Shown: positions 1 through 9,113, numbered from the stretch's first letter. The stretch is DNA of 55,123 bases from Syntrophomonas sp. DTU018 (GCA_001513155.1 LFSR01000010.1:1-55123), one strand, 5' to 3'. Notes: a model not told the origin generated them from the letters alone. Program-made: numbers and translations.

Positions 1-6
1 CTTTTT

Positions 7-38
7 GAGGTCTCTTTTCTATTCCTGACCTCTTTTTT
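7..38 (+). terminator. possible rho-independent terminator
   Basis: A 6-bp inverted repeat (GAGGTC / GACCTC) with a 14-nt loop is followed by six T residues. It would end a plus-strand gene lying left of the window, or be a chance feature. The stem is short and the loop long, so support is weak. Confidence 0.3.
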
Positions 39-83
39 CCTACTAAAACTTTACACTACCATCTGTAATAGCCAAATTTGTTG

Positions 84-616
84 CTAACTGAGTGGGCTAT
101 CCTGGTATAGCTGGTTTATATCCGGCCACCAATAATAGACCAGGGGCAATGGTTGGTCTTCAATAACAAAGGTTTCTTCCCGGCTGAGTTGTCCTCCTAA
201 GAGTTCGTAAAAACGGCGATAGGGGTTGGCTTTTAGGGCATCTACATACAGAGAGGTTTTTCCGCTCTGGCGAAGCTGATGGCAAACCGCGGCCATCAGT
301 TGGCGTCCTATCCCTTGGCGCTGGTATCTAACCAGGATGTAAATAGCATACACTTCCCCGGCAGCAGGGTCGTCGCCTCTATATTCACCGCCATAGGCAA
401 ATCCAATTATTTCGCCTTCTTCTTCGGCTACCCATAGACAGGGGTTTTCCTGCTGAAACAAATCCTGAAACTGAACGGTGATAGCAGGCAGAGACAACTC
501 GTCCAGGTGCTTCTGGGGTACAATTCCCTTATAAGCGCTGCGCCAGGTATCGATACGCACCCGGGCAATGCCGGGGAATCTTCTATTCTGGCCGGGCGAA
601 TCAGTATCTCATTCAT
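84..616 (-). pseudogene. GNAT-family N-acetyltransferase, frameshifted
   Basis: This is a GCN5-related N-acetyltransferase, which would move an acetyl group from acetyl-CoA to an unidentified amine. The C-terminal part (frame starting at 560) holds the core fold, with an R-Y-Q-R-Q-G-I-G-R-Q-L acetyl-CoA loop around residue 79. The N-terminal strand MNEILIRPARIEDSPA is encoded in a different frame from 616, preceded by a TGAGGT ribosome site. The two frames join near 570, where one added base would restore the usual alignment (..SPAxARVRIDTWRSAYKGIVP..). Either the gene is inactivated or one base is missing from the sequence. It sits alone about 110 bases after the CBS-ACT gene. The substrate cannot be told. 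Confidence 0.75.
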
Positions 617-726
617 CGCTTTCAACCTCACGATAGATATACCTTACATTAACAAAAACCCCTTTTCATTATGGTTGATAATGAGCAGGGGTTAATGAAT
701 TATATTTTCAACTTATACGGCTGCGT

Positions 727-1389
727 CTACTCTTCCATTTGTTCCACTATCAAAACCGATTCGATATCATAACCGCGCTTTTTGATTTCTTCTACTATAT
801 CATCGCAATCCATGGTTTCTACTCTCATAATTGCCTTATACCTATCCTTTTTCTCATCGTAGTAGGCTACGGCATTGAGAATGTTTACCCCGCGGCTGGA
901 AATCAAGCCAGCCAGGTCCGCCAGAGTTCCGGGGGCTTCGCTGATATATACGTCGATGCGGCTGTGGGGCTTCTTGACCCCTAATATGTCAATCAGAGCA
1001 TCAAACAAGTCGGTCTCGGTAATAATTCCTACCAGTTTGTCACCGTCCATGACCGGCAACCCGCTGATTTTATTCTGGCGCATGATTTTGGCAGCGGTTT
1101 CGATATAGGTATCGGGAGTAACGGTGATCACATTCTGTTTCTTGGGCAGAATATCTTTTATTTTGGTTTTGGCCAGCAAATAATTGAGCTCATGCACGCT
1201 GAGTGAAGTGGCAGACGATGGGGCGGCTTGGTTTAAGTCGGACAAAGTGATAATGCCGACCAGTTTGCCCTTGTCCTGAACCGGAAGCCGCCGGATGTTG
1301 CTCTCTTTCATGAGGCGAAAGGCCTCGGTCAAACTTGTATCTAGCTGCACAACTTTAACATCTGTGCTCATCCGGTCTCTGACCTTCAT
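727..1389 (-). CDS. CBS-pair and ACT domain protein (AcuB-like)
   Basis: A soluble 220-residue protein with two CBS domains (about residues 1-60 and 75-135) followed by an ACT-like domain (about 145-215). CBS pairs usually bind adenosine nucleotides and ACT domains bind amino acids, so it is probably a small-molecule sensor. It resembles AcuB of Bacillus, whose biochemical role is not well defined. A strong ribosome site (AAGGGGG) lies upstream. It follows livF by 29 bases in the same direction and is probably the last gene of the liv operon. A role in sensing branched-chain amino acids or energy state for that operon is inference only. Confidence 0.8.
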   Translation of the reverse strand: MKVRDRMSTDVKVVQLDTSLTEAFRLMKESNIRRLPVQDKGKLVGIITLSDLNQAAPSSATSLSVHELNYLLAKTKIKDILPKKQNVITVTPDTYIETAAKIMRQNKISGLPVMDGDKLVGIITETDLFDALIDILGVKKPHSRIDVYISEAPGTLADLAGLISSRGVNILNAVAYYDEKKDRYKAIMRVETMDCDDIVEEIKKRGYDIESVLIVEQMEE

Positions 1390-1418
1390 TAATATGACCC
1401 CCTTTTCTGTCTGTGGGC

Positions 1419-2123
1419 TTATCCGCCCAGGTAGGCTTTTTTGACCTGTTCGCTGTTCATTAGCTCCTGAGCGGTACCCTGTAAGACTATCTCCCCAGTT
1501 TCTATAACATACGCCTTATCAGCTATGGATAATGCCATGTTAGCATTTTGCTCTACCAGCAATATGGTGGTGCCGCGGGCATTTATATCCTTGATTATTT
1601 CGAAAATCTCTTTAACCAGCAGCGGTGCCAAACCCATAGAAGGTTCATCCATCAGCAGCAGCTGGGGATTGGCCATTAATGCCCGGCCAATAGCCAGCAT
1701 TTGCTGTTCGCCGCCGCTTAATGTACCTGCCAATTGTTTTTGTCTCTCCTTAAGACGCGGGAACCTGGCAAAGACGGTTTCCAGGTCTTTGGCTATCTGT
1801 TTTTTATCCTTGCGCAGGTAGGCCCCCATTTCCAAATTTTCCATGACAGTCATGGAGGGGAATACCCGCCGTCCTTCCGGCACATGGCAAATACCTAAGC
1901 CTACTATCTTTTCAGGGGGAACATTGGTTAATTCCTGGTTTTTAAATTTTATCGACCCGGAACGCGGCCGCAGTAACCCGGATATAGTCTTCAAGGTAGT
2001 GGTTTTGCCTGCTCCGTTGGCTCCGATCAGGGTCACTATGGAGCCCTCTTCCACGCTTATGGATAATTTCTTTAATGCATGAATAGCACCGTAATAGACA
2101 TCAATTTCTTGGACCTCGAGCAC
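1419..2123 (-). CDS. livF: branched-chain amino-acid ABC transporter ATPase LivF
   Basis: The second ATP-hydrolysing subunit of a high-affinity branched-chain amino-acid importer, acting on the cytoplasmic face of the membrane. It has a Walker A at residues 34-42 (GANGAGKTT), the signature LSGGEQQ, and Walker B LLLMDEP, and 234 residues is normal for LivF. The GTG start overlaps the livG stop by one base (TAGTG), with AGGAGG seven bases upstream, so the two are translationally coupled. It is part of a complete livKHMGF set. The substrate could be any aliphatic amino acid, or a related compound such as urea or an amide, because the family is broad. Confidence 0.93.
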   Translation of the reverse strand: MLEVQEIDVYYGAIHALKKLSISVEEGSIVTLIGANGAGKTTTLKTISGLLRPRSGSIKFKNQELTNVPPEKIVGLGICHVPEGRRVFPSMTVMENLEMGAYLRKDKKQIAKDLETVFARFPRLKERQKQLAGTLSGGEQQMLAIGRALMANPQLLLMDEPSMGLAPLLVKEIFEIIKDINARGTTILLVEQNANMALSIADKAYVIETGEIVLQGTAQELMNSEQVKKAYLGG

Positions 2124-2890
2124 TAGCTGACCTCCTCTCCCAGGTATGCTTCAATTACTCGTTTGTTGTTGCGGATTTCCTCTGGAGAACCTTCCGCTAT
2201 AATCTGTCCATAGTCCAACACATATATTCTCTCACATACTCCCATAACCAGGGACATATCGTGCTCAATGAGCAGTATGGTCAGTTTGAATTGCTCACGT
2301 ATCGAGCGGATAAGTTCCATCAGTTCCGCGGTTTCGTTGGGATTCATACCTGCGGCTGGTTCGTCCAAAATCAGCAGCCGAGGATTAGTCGCCAGCGCCC
2401 GGGCAATTTCCAAACGGCGCTGATCTCCGTAGGGCAAACTGGACGCTTTTTCATAGCGTTTATCATACAGGTGGAAAATCTTCAGAAACTCATCGGCCTT
2501 TTTCTCCATTTCGGCTTCGCCTTTGAAGAAGCTGGGAATGCGGAAAACCGCACTGAGCAAAGGATATTGAACATCCTTATGCAGGGCAATACGTACATTG
2601 TCCAAAACGGTTAAGTCGTTGAAAAGACGGATGTTCTGGAACGTACGGGCAATTCCCCGGCGGCAGATTTCATAAGGCGGCAGTCCGGTTATATCCTGGT
2701 TGGCGAAGTGAATCTTTCCTTCATCCGGCTTGTAGACTCCGGTAATCAGGTTAAATACCGTGGTTTTACCGGCTCCGTTGGGCCCGATCAGGCCGATCAA
2801 CTCCTGCTCCTCCAGATGGGCGTTGAAGTCCAGTACCGCACTGAGTCCTCCGAAAGCTTTATGGAGATGTTCTATATTCATCAATATCAT
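2123..2890 (-). CDS. livG: branched-chain amino-acid ABC transporter ATPase LivG
   Basis: The first ATPase subunit of the importer, 255 residues. Walker A is GPNGAGKTT at 36-44. The signature region is LPYGDQRRLEIARAL in place of LSGGQ, which is usual for LivG. Walker B is LLILDEPAAGMN. The family's extra helical insert (around residues 85-140) and the C-terminal EAYLGEE motif are present. The ATG start overlaps the livM stop (ATGA), with GAGG just upstream. A second ATG nine bases downstream is also possible. It pairs with LivF to power LivH/LivM. Confidence 0.93.
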   Translation of the reverse strand: MILMNIEHLHKAFGGLSAVLDFNAHLEEQELIGLIGPNGAGKTTVFNLITGVYKPDEGKIHFANQDITGLPPYEICRRGIARTFQNIRLFNDLTVLDNVRIALHKDVQYPLLSAVFRIPSFFKGEAEMEKKADEFLKIFHLYDKRYEKASSLPYGDQRRLEIARALATNPRLLILDEPAAGMNPNETAELMELIRSIREQFKLTILLIEHDMSLVMGVCERIYVLDYGQIIAEGSPEEIRNNKRVIEAYLGEEVS

Positions 2891-3852
2891 TTTTCCTCAC
2901 CCCACAAGCTTCCAAATACTTTTCCAAAGGTTCTTCTTCCTAATTCCCGATTGCCCATCAATCCCTGGGGCCGGTAAATCATAACCATAATCAATATTAC
3001 CGCATACAGAATCATACGTATGGCCGGGAAGGACTGCAAGGCTGCTGTAAGAACAGTAATGAAGATGGCAGCGATAACTGCGCCGGTAGTACTGCCTAAC
3101 CCGCCTAAGACCACCATGACCAGTATGTCGAAGGATTTCAGGAAGTTGAAAGTCTCCGGTTTAATTATATAGAAATAATGGGCATATAATGCTCCGGCCA
3201 GGCCGGCAAACATAGCACCTACAACAAAGGCCAGGACTTTATACTTGGTAGTATTTACGCCCATCAGCTCGGCGGCTATTTCATCTTCACGTACGGAAAT
3301 GATGGCCCTTCCGTAACTGGAATTTATCAGGTTAACAATTACCACCAAAGTAACTACTACACTGGCAAACAGCCAGGGCCAGGTAGTCATTTTGGATATG
3401 CCCATAATTCCGGCTGGGCCGCCCACATAGTCAATATTCTGCAGGACCACGCGAATGATTTCCCCAAATCCCAGGGTGGCAATAGCCAGGTAATCGCCGC
3501 GCAATCTCAGGGTCGGTACTCCGATAATAAACCCTGCCAGGGCTGCTGCCAGACAAGCGGCAGCAATACCTACGATGAAGGGCAGTTCCATATAATTGGT
3601 CATAATTACCGAAGCATAAGCGCCTACCGCCATGAACCCAGCATGACCCAGGGAGAGCTGTCCGGTGAAACCATTTATCAGATTCAGGCTGACTGCCAGA
3701 ATAATGTTTATGCAAATGGAAGCCAAATTTATTTGATAGTATTGATTAAGCAGACCGGCACTTATCAAATACTGCACCAGGGTGAATATAACCACCAGGA
3801 TGCCAACTTCAACAATAAATCGAACCGGTTTTATATGTCGTGTTTTTTGCAT
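2887..3852 (-). CDS. livM: branched-chain amino-acid ABC transporter permease LivM
   Basis: A membrane permease with about eight to ten hydrophobic segments and the conserved cytoplasmic coupling region (SVREDEIAAELMGVNTTKYK) seen in LivM. It forms the transmembrane channel with LivH. The longest frame begins with GTG at 3861, directly after the livH stop. I prefer the ATG at 3852 because AGGTGA lies six bases before it. The end overlaps livG by four bases. The length is about 321 residues, within the family range. Confidence 0.9.
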   Translation of the reverse strand: MQKTRHIKPVRFIVEVGILVVIFTLVQYLISAGLLNQYYQINLASICINIILAVSLNLINGFTGQLSLGHAGFMAVGAYASVIMTNYMELPFIVGIAAACLAAALAGFIIGVPTLRLRGDYLAIATLGFGEIIRVVLQNIDYVGGPAGIMGISKMTTWPWLFASVVVTLVVIVNLINSSYGRAIISVREDEIAAELMGVNTTKYKVLAFVVGAMFAGLAGALYAHYFYIIKPETFNFLKSFDILVMVVLGGLGSTTGAVIAAIFITVLTAALQSFPAIRMILYAVILIMVMIYRPQGLMGNRELGRRTFGKVFGSLWGEEK

Positions 3853-3861
3853 CGATTTCAC

Positions 3862-4752
3862 CTACACTTTTTCCCCGGTGTTCTTTCCAAACAATCCGGT
3901 TGGCTTAATCAGCAGAATAATAATCAGAACACCAAAGGCCACTGCATCTCGATAGAGGCTGCTACCGTAACCACTCACCAAGGTCTCCAGAATTCCCATA
4001 ACAAAGCCGCCTACCATGGCACCGGGAACGATGCCGATTCCTCCCAAAACGGCGGCTACGAAGGCTTTTAAGCCGGGGATAATACCCATCAGGGGATTTA
4101 TGGAGTTATAATAGATGCCCATCATTACACCGGCCGCTGCTGCCAGGGCTGAACCGATAGCAAAAGTGATGGATATGGTCTTGTCCACATTTATGCCCAT
4201 CAGCATGGCAGCTTCTTTGTCCAGGGAAACGGCCCGCATGGCTTTGCCGGTCTTGGTTCGTTTAATGATATACTGCAGAATTATCATCAATACCACAGCA
4301 GACACGAAAACGAAAATATCCTTGCTGGAAAGAGTCAAGCCCATGACATGGTAATTGGTTACAGGAAAAGCCTCGGCTGGGTACACTCTCTGATTAGGGG
4401 TTAAAAAGAAGATAGTGGTGTACTCTAAAAACAGGGATACCCCTATGGCCGTTATCAGTGCCGCTATGCGCGTGGAGTTACGCAGCGGCTTATAGGCCAC
4501 TTTTTCAATCACGACTCCTAAAACTGCGCAGGTCACCATAGCTAGGGCCATAGCTACAAAGATGTTTGTCCCCAGGACAGCTACGGCAAAAAAGCCAATA
4601 TAGGCTCCTACCATCATTATGTCGCCGTGGGCGAAGTTAATAAGCATAATGATGCCATAGACCATGGTGTAGCCAAGGGCTATCAGCGCATAGATGGCTC
4701 CTAAAGATAATCCATTAACCATTTGCTGCAAAAACTCTTGCAATAAAGCCAC
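3862..4752 (-). CDS. livH: branched-chain amino-acid ABC transporter permease LivH
   Basis: A 296-residue permease with multiple transmembrane helices and the LivH hallmark near the N-terminus (YALIALGYTMVYGIIMLINFAHGD). The coupling loop RAVSLDKEAAMLMGIN is present near the middle. It pairs with LivM. The start is GTG at 4752 with AAAGGA very close to it; an internal TTG nine bases later is an alternative. A stem-loop separates it from livK upstream, which probably lowers its transcription relative to the binding protein. Confidence 0.92.
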   Translation of the reverse strand: MALLQEFLQQMVNGLSLGAIYALIALGYTMVYGIIMLINFAHGDIMMVGAYIGFFAVAVLGTNIFVAMALAMVTCAVLGVVIEKVAYKPLRNSTRIAALITAIGVSLFLEYTTIFFLTPNQRVYPAEAFPVTNYHVMGLTLSSKDIFVFVSAVVLMIILQYIIKRTKTGKAMRAVSLDKEAAMLMGINVDKTISITFAIGSALAAAAGVMMGIYYNSINPLMGIIPGLKAFVAAVLGGIGIVPGAMVGGFVMGILETLVSGYGSSLYRDAVAFGVLIIILLIKPTGLFGKNTGEKV

Positions 4753-4767
4753 ATCCTTTTGTTACAA

Positions 4768-4801
4768 CTGAAAGAGAGGGTGTGCTGACCCTCCCTTTCA
4801 G
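4768..4801 (-). other. intra-operon stem-loop between livK and livH
   Basis: A 14-bp inverted repeat with one mismatch (arms 4768-4781 and 4788-4801) and a 6-nt loop lies in the 61-base gap between livK and livH. There is no clear T-run, so it is more likely a partial terminator or an mRNA-stabilising hairpin that keeps the binding-protein transcript more abundant than the permease message. That role is inferred from other binding-protein operons. Confidence 0.6.
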
Positions 4802-4813
4802 AAATTGCAACAC

Positions 4814-5977
4814 CTATCTAGAAATCAGATTTCCGTCTTTGTATTCAATAACAACGATGTTCTTAACCGGATTGTGATTCTCATCCATGCTCATTTTACC
4901 GGTAATTCCGGGGAAGTCCTTGGTGGCTTCCAAAGCTTCTTTGATCTTGATGGGATCAGCTTCACCGGCCCGTTCAATGGCATCAGCTAACAGTCTGGCA
5001 GCGTCATAGCCCAGAGCGGCAAAGGAATCCGGCAGTTTGTTGTACTTAGCCTTGTAAGCCTCCACGAATTTCTGGATGGCTGGATCCGGGTCTTCCACGG
5101 AATAGTGGTTGGTGAAGAAAGTGTTATTCAGAGCTTCTGCTCCGGCTACACTGACCATGTCAGGAGAATCCCAACCGTCGCCGCCGCCGATGGGGCAGGT
5201 AATTCCCATTTCACGAGCTTGCTTGATAAGTACCGCTACTTCGGTGTAATAGCCAGGTACATAGATGAACTCGGGGTTGGCATTCTTAATCTTGGTCAAG
5301 GTTGCACGGAAGTCCTTGTCCCCGTTAACGAAACCTTCTTCAGCTACAATAGTACCACCCTTGGAGGTAAATTCCTCTTTGAAATATTTAGCAAGTCCGG
5401 TGGCATAATCATCGGAAGTGCTGCCGTAGATAGCAGCGGTCTTTACACCCAGGTCTTCCAGGGCAAAATTGGCCATGCGGCGGCCCTGGTCAGAATCCAG
5501 GTAGCATACCCGGAAGATAAAATCTCTTACTTTATTAGTCTTCTCATCTACGGTTACATTAACAGCGGTTGCTGCAGGGGCCAGCAGCGGAATCTGGTTT
5601 TCCATCATAACCCGGGTACTGCCGGCTACGTTACCGCTGGTCAAGGGTCCTATCTGGGCTACAATTCCTTCTCCTACCAGAGCAGCACTTACGCTCATGG
5701 CTTCGTCAGCCACTGATTTGCAGTCCCTCTGCAATGGTTCCAGTTGCTTGCCCAGCACGCCGCCGGCGGCATTAATCTCTTCAATGGCCAGCAGTGCACC
5801 ATTGGCAGCATTGGTTCCATAGCTGGCTACTGCTCCAGACAGCTCAGTATTGATACCGACTTTAATGGTGTCTCCCTGCTGGGCAGAACCGTTGTCTCCC
5901 CCCTGGGAACAGCCGGCAACAATACTCAGCACAAACAACATCAGCACTACCATCGATACCTTCCTACGTATCCTCAT
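4814..5977 (-). CDS. livK: branched-chain amino-acid ABC transporter substrate-binding lipoprotein
   Basis: An extracytoplasmic solute-binding protein of the LivJ/LivK (receptor ligand-binding) family, 387 residues. The N-terminus has a basic region, a hydrophobic stretch and a lipobox (IVAGC, Cys about 22-23), so the mature protein would be anchored to the outer face of the membrane. The family features TELSGAVASYG and IGPLTSGNVAGST line the ligand cleft. The ATG at 5977 has GAGGAGG seven bases upstream. It is the first gene of the liv group, 63 bases after the activase gene on the same strand. Specificity cannot be read from sequence alone. Confidence 0.92.
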   Translation of the reverse strand: MRIRRKVSMVVLMLFVLSIVAGCSQGGDNGSAQQGDTIKVGINTELSGAVASYGTNAANGALLAIEEINAAGGVLGKQLEPLQRDCKSVADEAMSVSAALVGEGIVAQIGPLTSGNVAGSTRVMMENQIPLLAPAATAVNVTVDEKTNKVRDFIFRVCYLDSDQGRRMANFALEDLGVKTAAIYGSTSDDYATGLAKYFKEEFTSKGGTIVAEEGFVNGDKDFRATLTKIKNANPEFIYVPGYYTEVAVLIKQAREMGITCPIGGGDGWDSPDMVSVAGAEALNNTFFTNHYSVEDPDPAIQKFVEAYKAKYNKLPDSFAALGYDAARLLADAIERAGEADPIKIKEALEATKDFPGITGKMSMDENHNPVKNIVVIEYKDGNLISR

Positions 5978-6040
5978 CCATCTTCCTCCTCATTCTTTTT
6001 ATCGCCTCACTCCCCCGAAAGGCAGTGAAAACCTTCCTGA

Positions 6041-7000
6041 TCAGGCGGTCTGCAGTTCCCATTTGCCGCACCGGTCACCCCAGCGGGCCAGCAGTTCGCC
6101 GTTTTGGAAGAACTGCACTACTTCACAGGCATTGGAGCACCCTTTGCATTCGAAGCTGTTGGTTACAAACTTTATGTCTCTCAGGTTAAAACCTTTAAAA
6201 TTGGTACCCTTTTTCTTGGCATAAGCTTCTTTGGCCAGGAGGGCAGCCCCTATAGCTCCCATCACTGCGAAATGGGGCGGTACGGTTACCTTGGTGTTTA
6301 AATACTTGTTAAAGGCCTGCACCAACCCGGCATTGGCGGCAACTCCTCCCTGGAATATAACCGGCTCCAGGATTTCCTTGCCTTTGCCGACATTGTTCAT
6401 ATAATTTCTTACCAGAGCTTCACATAAACCAGCAATGATATCTTCTATGTTATACCCAAGCTGCTGTTTATGTATCATGTCTGATTCGGCAAAAACTGCA
6501 CATCGTCCTGCTATGCGTACAGGATTTTTTGACTTTAATGCATAGTTGCCGAACTCTTCAATAGGGATTAATAAACGGCTGGCCTGCTGATCCAGAAAAG
6601 ATCCGGTACCGGCGGCACATACCGTGTTCATGGCAAAATCTGTTACCACACCATCCCGCAGGATTATTATCTTGGAGTCCTGCCCGCCGATTTCAATTAT
6701 GGTGCGTACTCCGGGAACTACCGCAGAAGCGGCTACCGCATGGGCAGTGATTTCATTTTTGACCACATCGGCGCCAATGATCATGCTGGCCAGAAAACGA
6801 GCGCTGCCGGTGGTCCCAGCGGAAGCAATTTCCACTTCTCCGTTCAGTTCACGTCCTACCTCGTGGATGCCTTCTTGCACTACTTCAATAGGACGCCCGT
6901 TAGTACGCAGGTATTTCTCCGCCAGCACCTCCCCGTTTTCATTTATTACTACTATGTTAGTACTTACTGATCCAACGTCAACCCCTAAAAATCCTTTCAT
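6041..7000 (-). CDS. 2-hydroxyacyl-CoA dehydratase activase family ATPase (BadF/HgdC type)
   Basis: An ASKHA-fold ATPase of the HgdC/BadF/BcrA family, 319 residues. These homodimers hold one [4Fe-4S] cluster between subunits and use ATP to push a low-potential electron into a partner enzyme. Visible features are the phosphate loop GVDVGSVSTN at 6-15, the second loop GGQDSK at 105-110, and the cluster cysteines C128 (NTVCAAGTGSF) and C167 (AGRCAVFAESD), close to the positions known for HgdC. A C-terminal extension of about 45 residues adds four more cysteines (ECKGCSNAC and DRCGKWE), which may bind a further metal site. Its start overlaps the stop of the upstream partner gene (ATGA). The partner substrate is unknown. 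Confidence 0.88.
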   Translation of the reverse strand: MKGFLGVDVGSVSTNIVVINENGEVLAEKYLRTNGRPIEVVQEGIHEVGRELNGEVEIASAGTTGSARFLASMIIGADVVKNEITAHAVAASAVVPGVRTIIEIGGQDSKIIILRDGVVTDFAMNTVCAAGTGSFLDQQASRLLIPIEEFGNYALKSKNPVRIAGRCAVFAESDMIHKQQLGYNIEDIIAGLCEALVRNYMNNVGKGKEILEPVIFQGGVAANAGLVQAFNKYLNTKVTVPPHFAVMGAIGAALLAKEAYAKKKGTNFKGFNLRDIKFVTNSFECKGCSNACEVVQFFQNGELLARWGDRCGKWELQTA

Positions 7001-8096
7001 ATAACTAACCTCTCCATTTTGGCTTTCTGCTCCCGGCGTCTCTCGAGAAGATCAACAAAAGCTTCCAACCGGGTTTGTACCCCAGCTTTACCAGTCTGTT
7101 CATCGATAAACAGGGTTAGTACAGGAATTCCATAGTCCCGGCTGACACTGGGCAGAATCCCCTTGGCTACTATCTCCGGTATGCAGGCAAAGGGGGCTAG
7201 CTGTACTACTCCATCAAACCCGTGCTGGGCTACAATACAGTTTCACCGATACTATTGACTCCATGGCCGCCTATAGGGGCTTCATTCAAATAAGGGCGGG
7301 CTTTGGAGAAAATGTCTCCCTCCAGATTTATAATGGTATTTTTGCGGGTATAGGCGCTCAAGTATATGGAACGATCGGTCTGAACGCCCATCTCCCCCAG
7401 CATTATCTGTATATAGTGGTTGGCAGCCGGTTCCAAAACCACATAGATTTCCCCGATTATTCCGATTTTCAAGGGATTGCGGCTGTCGTCCCGGGGAATG
7501 CTCTCCAGCATTTTCAGCCCTTCCCGGCGGGCTTCTTCTATTTCCTCCAGGGTATTAGCCTGATCCAGCAACTCCAGGCCTTTCCATAGAGTCCGGGTGG
7601 TATCGCCCCGGTGAATTTCCAGGGGGCGGATTTCATGAGACCGCATTTCCACATCATCGATGGCTTTTAGTTTTTCCCAGGTTATTTTTAATACTCTGAT
7701 AAATTCTTTTACCGACAGTCCGCCGGTTTTGCGAATCCAGTGCACTTTTTTCCAAAAGTCTTTCAAGTTGTCCAAAGGAAGTTCGAAGGCAACTACCCGC
7801 ACATCCTTGCCCAACTCCTGAAGCAGGTAATTGTGCATGACCCAGTAATACCCGGCCCGGCAGGGACCTCTCCCTCCGGAGGTTAAAATTATTTCCGCAC
7901 CCATTTCCGCTACTTCCAGATAGGTTCCCATCAGGATCTTGAAGGGGATACAGGCAAATTCCGGGGCATAGCGTACTCCCAGGTCCAGAGTGCGTTTGCT
8001 GGGTTCGGGAGGCACAATGCACTCATGTCCCATATTTTCAACCAGCCATTTCAAGGCTATATATGAATATCCCATGCGGGGAAAACTTATCTTCAC
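6997..8096 (-). pseudogene. activase-partner dehydratase-like subunit (COG3580 type), frameshifted
   Basis: The partner of the activase, related to the D-subunits of 2-hydroxyacyl-CoA dehydratases and to double-cubane proteins. Conserved cysteines lie in EFACIPFK, GGRGPCRAGYY and, beyond the frameshift, FACIPEIV; these probably hold an Fe-S cluster. The main frame runs from 8096 and stops at a TAG at 7230. The next frame continues without a break for 77 residues (AQHGFDGVVQLAPFACIPE.. to ..KMERLVI) and ends at 6997, overlapping the activase start exactly as expected for an operon. A single missing G at about 7234 would restore a full protein of about 366 residues. This is either a recent inactivation or a base-calling error. 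Confidence 0.85.
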
Positions 8097-9085
8097 GCCT
8101 TGTCCCTCCGATAGCGAAGCATATCCACAAAGGCTTCTATGCGGGTACGTACCCCGCTTTCGCCGGTATGTTCATCAATGGATATGGACAAATAAGGTTT
8201 GTTGTGGCGCCGGGCTTCTATTTCCAGCAGCCGGTCCACCATAGCATCGGGCCCGCAGGCAAAAGCCGTTACGTGGATGATGCCGTCAATATTTGCCTTT
8301 TTCATATAATAAAGCCCGCCGTAAACCGCCCGGTTGGAAAAATACCAGAACATGCTTTTGGGCAGCTCTCGAGCTTCTCGATTTAAGATTTTATCACTAA
8401 GCATGTCCTGAGTGTAGATTTTTATCTTTTCCCTGGCCAGCATGTTTAACAGCCCTACATTTATATAGGGATCATAGATGGCATAGGGGTAGCCCACTAC
8501 CGCTATACTCAGTCCATCCGGGGGAAATTCCCGGGAGGCTGGTTTGGCTCCGTTTAACAGGATTTCCATTGCTTCCGGGGGCATGGTGCCCTGCCGCAAC
8601 AAAGCCAGGTACTGCCGGTGTACCTGGCGGGCTTTCTTGCAGGCTGCCTGGCTCTCCTGGGAGCTGTTGCCCAGCCTGCTGCCCACTTCCACACATATGG
8701 ATTCCAATTCTTTTTTGCCCTTTTTAAGATCGATACGGGTATCAATGATGGGAGGAGCTTTGGTAAAAGTCAGCCTGATCAAATCAGGCAGCCCCAGGAA
8801 TTTGGGGCAAAAGGTTTCGCTGCCGAAATCCCCGTGCAGTCTTACACTGACCAGACGGGGACAGAACATATAGTCAACCTTGTCTATCAAACTGGCTACA
8901 TGACCATGGTAAATTTTGATAGGAATGCAGGCATCATTCACCGTTTCCTCTACCCCCAGGTCCAATATCTCCCGGGTGGTAGGCGAAGACACAACCACTT
9001 GATGCCCTAAAGCTTCGAAAAAGGTTTTCCAGAATGGGTAATACAGAAAATATGCCAGCGTATGCGGGATCCCAACTCTCGCCAC
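8093..9085 (-). CDS. activase-partner dehydratase-like subunit (DUF2229/COG3581 type)
   Basis: A second cysteine-rich partner protein, 330 residues, of the group often annotated as acyl-CoA dehydratase activase-related or DUF2229. It opens with RVGIPHTLAYFLYYPFWKTF, typical of the family. Cysteines lie in NDACIPIK, YMFCPRL, ETFCPKF and FACGPDAM. It overlaps the next gene by four bases (ATGA) and both are followed by the activase, so the three should be made together. The start is GTG with AGAGG seven bases upstream. In other Firmicutes these modules can be fused into one very large protein; here they are separate. The reaction is unknown. Confidence 0.82.
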   Translation of the reverse strand: MARVGIPHTLAYFLYYPFWKTFFEALGHQVVVSSPTTREILDLGVEETVNDACIPIKIYHGHVASLIDKVDYMFCPRLVSVRLHGDFGSETFCPKFLGLPDLIRLTFTKAPPIIDTRIDLKKGKKELESICVEVGSRLGNSSQESQAACKKARQVHRQYLALLRQGTMPPEAMEILLNGAKPASREFPPDGLSIAVVGYPYAIYDPYINVGLLNMLAREKIKIYTQDMLSDKILNREARELPKSMFWYFSNRAVYGGLYYMKKANIDGIIHVTAFACGPDAMVDRLLEIEARRHNKPYLSISIDEHTGESGVRTRIEAFVDMLRYRRDKA

Positions 9086-9113
9086 TTTATATCCTCTCTC
9101 TCCCTAGCAGCAT

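Noticed and set aside
7230-7232. Stop codon in the COG3580-type gene as a selenocysteine or recoding site
   Set aside because: The stop is TAG, not TGA, and the continuation is in another frame. No slippery sequence is visible, so a plain indel is more likely.
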